The notes beneath the pieces are model-generated. The model made no database searches. It saw only the letters and a list, made by a program, of their open reading frames with translations, and was not told where the DNA came from. Source: Pseudomonadota bacterium (GTDB lineage: Bacteria; Pseudomonadota; Alphaproteobacteria; Acetobacterales; Acetobacteraceae). From it: DNA of 38,229 bases. This document shows, in pieces, positions 37,443 to 38,229 of this stretch. The stretch lies in the NCBI GenBank assembly GCA_021847175.1, contig JAJZUI010000007.1, forward strand, positions 1 to 38,229, given 5' to 3'. Positions within the stretch are counted from its first letter, which is position 1, and every line of letters begins with the position of its first letter. The position numbers and the translations under genes were made by a program.

Positions 37443-37461
37443 TATATCCTAATTGGATATA
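37443..37461. promoter_or_regulatory. VapBC operator palindrome
   Basis: TATATCC (37443-37449) and GGATATA (37455-37461) form a perfect 7-base inverted repeat around TAATT, beginning 11 bases upstream of the vapB start. It overlaps the putative -10 element, as expected for VapBC autorepression. Confidence 0.55.
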
Positions 37462-37484
37462 CAAACTGCCGCACGCCGTCGCAA
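37456..37484 (-). promoter_or_regulatory. Putative vapBC promoter
   Basis: Read on the minus strand, TTGCGA (37484-37479) and TATATC (37461-37456) are exactly 17 bases apart, each with four of six consensus matches. Transcription would begin near 37449, leaving a leader of about 17 bases that includes AGGA. Confidence 0.45.
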
Positions 37485-37542
37485 GAGCGATCGCGCCGCC
37501 AACCGACGCACGCCCCCTTCCCAACTCCCCCAAATCCCGCCA

Positions 37543-37548
37543 TATAAT
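37543..37548 (+). promoter_or_regulatory. uvrA: -10 element of the uvrA promoter
   Basis: A perfect TATAAT lies 22 bases before the uvrA ATG, immediately followed by the LexA-type repeat. I see no good -35 at 16-19 bases. Transcription would start inside the LexA-type box. Confidence 0.45.
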
Positions 37549-37550
37549 AA

Positions 37551-37565
37551 GAACATCCCGGGAAC
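37551..37565 (+). promoter_or_regulatory. LexA (SOS) box of the alphaproteobacterial direct-repeat type
   Basis: GAAC-N7-GAAC (GAACATCCCGGGAAC) sits just before the uvrA start codon and over the expected transcription start. Alphaproteobacterial LexA binds the direct repeat GTTC-N7-GTTC, which is this sequence on the other strand. Repression of uvrA by LexA until DNA damage is the likely effect. Confidence 0.7.
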
Positions 37566-37569
37566 ATTC

Positions 37570-38229
<660 letters not shown>

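Overview
This is a GC-rich (about 70% by eye) chromosomal window from an alphaproteobacterium, most likely of the Acetobacteraceae or a close relative. The clues are a Hint_2-type self-processing protein, the recG / sdhE-mfd and ssb-gyrA-coaD gene orders, a GAAC-N7-GAAC LexA-type direct repeat before uvrA, and many genes joined by 4-base stop/start overlaps. The lineage is inferred from family knowledge, not from a search. No gene-free stretch exceeds about 300 bases.

Left part (1-11.5 kb). The 5' part of a glutathione S-transferase gene and a peroxiredoxin-like gene are translationally coupled and diverge from a LysR regulator across a spacer rich in inverted repeats. A 772-residue beta-helix/Hint protein is convergent with the regulator. 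A FrnE-like DsbA oxidoreductase follows, coupled to a GNAT acetyltransferase that appears to start with CTG. Next come mfd and sdhE (minus strand) diverging from recG.

Middle (11.5-30.2 kb). A GldA/GldF/GldG-type ABC export operon continues into a DUF4340-like protein and a Nudix hydrolase. A periplasmic methionine sulfoxide reductase (msrP) has a small membrane protein behind it and no msrQ in the window. A PLP enzyme of the D-cysteine desulfhydrase family comes before a five-gene surface-glycan operon: four glycosyltransferases and a UDP-glucose 4-epimerase. Four of the genes are joined to a neighbour by ATGA overlaps. Convergent to it lie an acyl-CoA dehydrogenase / crotonase pair and a beta-propeller-like protein with 17 consecutive prolines. 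A tRNA-Lys(UUU) gene follows.

Right part (30.3-38.2 kb). A cyclophilin, coaD, gyrA and ssb lie on the minus strand, and the start of uvrA lies at the right edge. ssb and uvrA are adjacent and divergent in many bacteria; here they are split by about 2.8 kb of accessory DNA with lower GC and different codon use. That insert holds a PD-(D/E)XK nuclease-like protein with an N-terminal DNWEGG motif, a small protein with a uracil-DNA-glycosylase-superfamily-like GINPG motif behind its own near-consensus promoter, a remnant-like spacer, and a vapBC toxin-antitoxin pair with a palindromic operator. The nuclease/glycosylase-like pair is the best candidate here for an undescribed system, probably DNA-directed defence. 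That function is inference.
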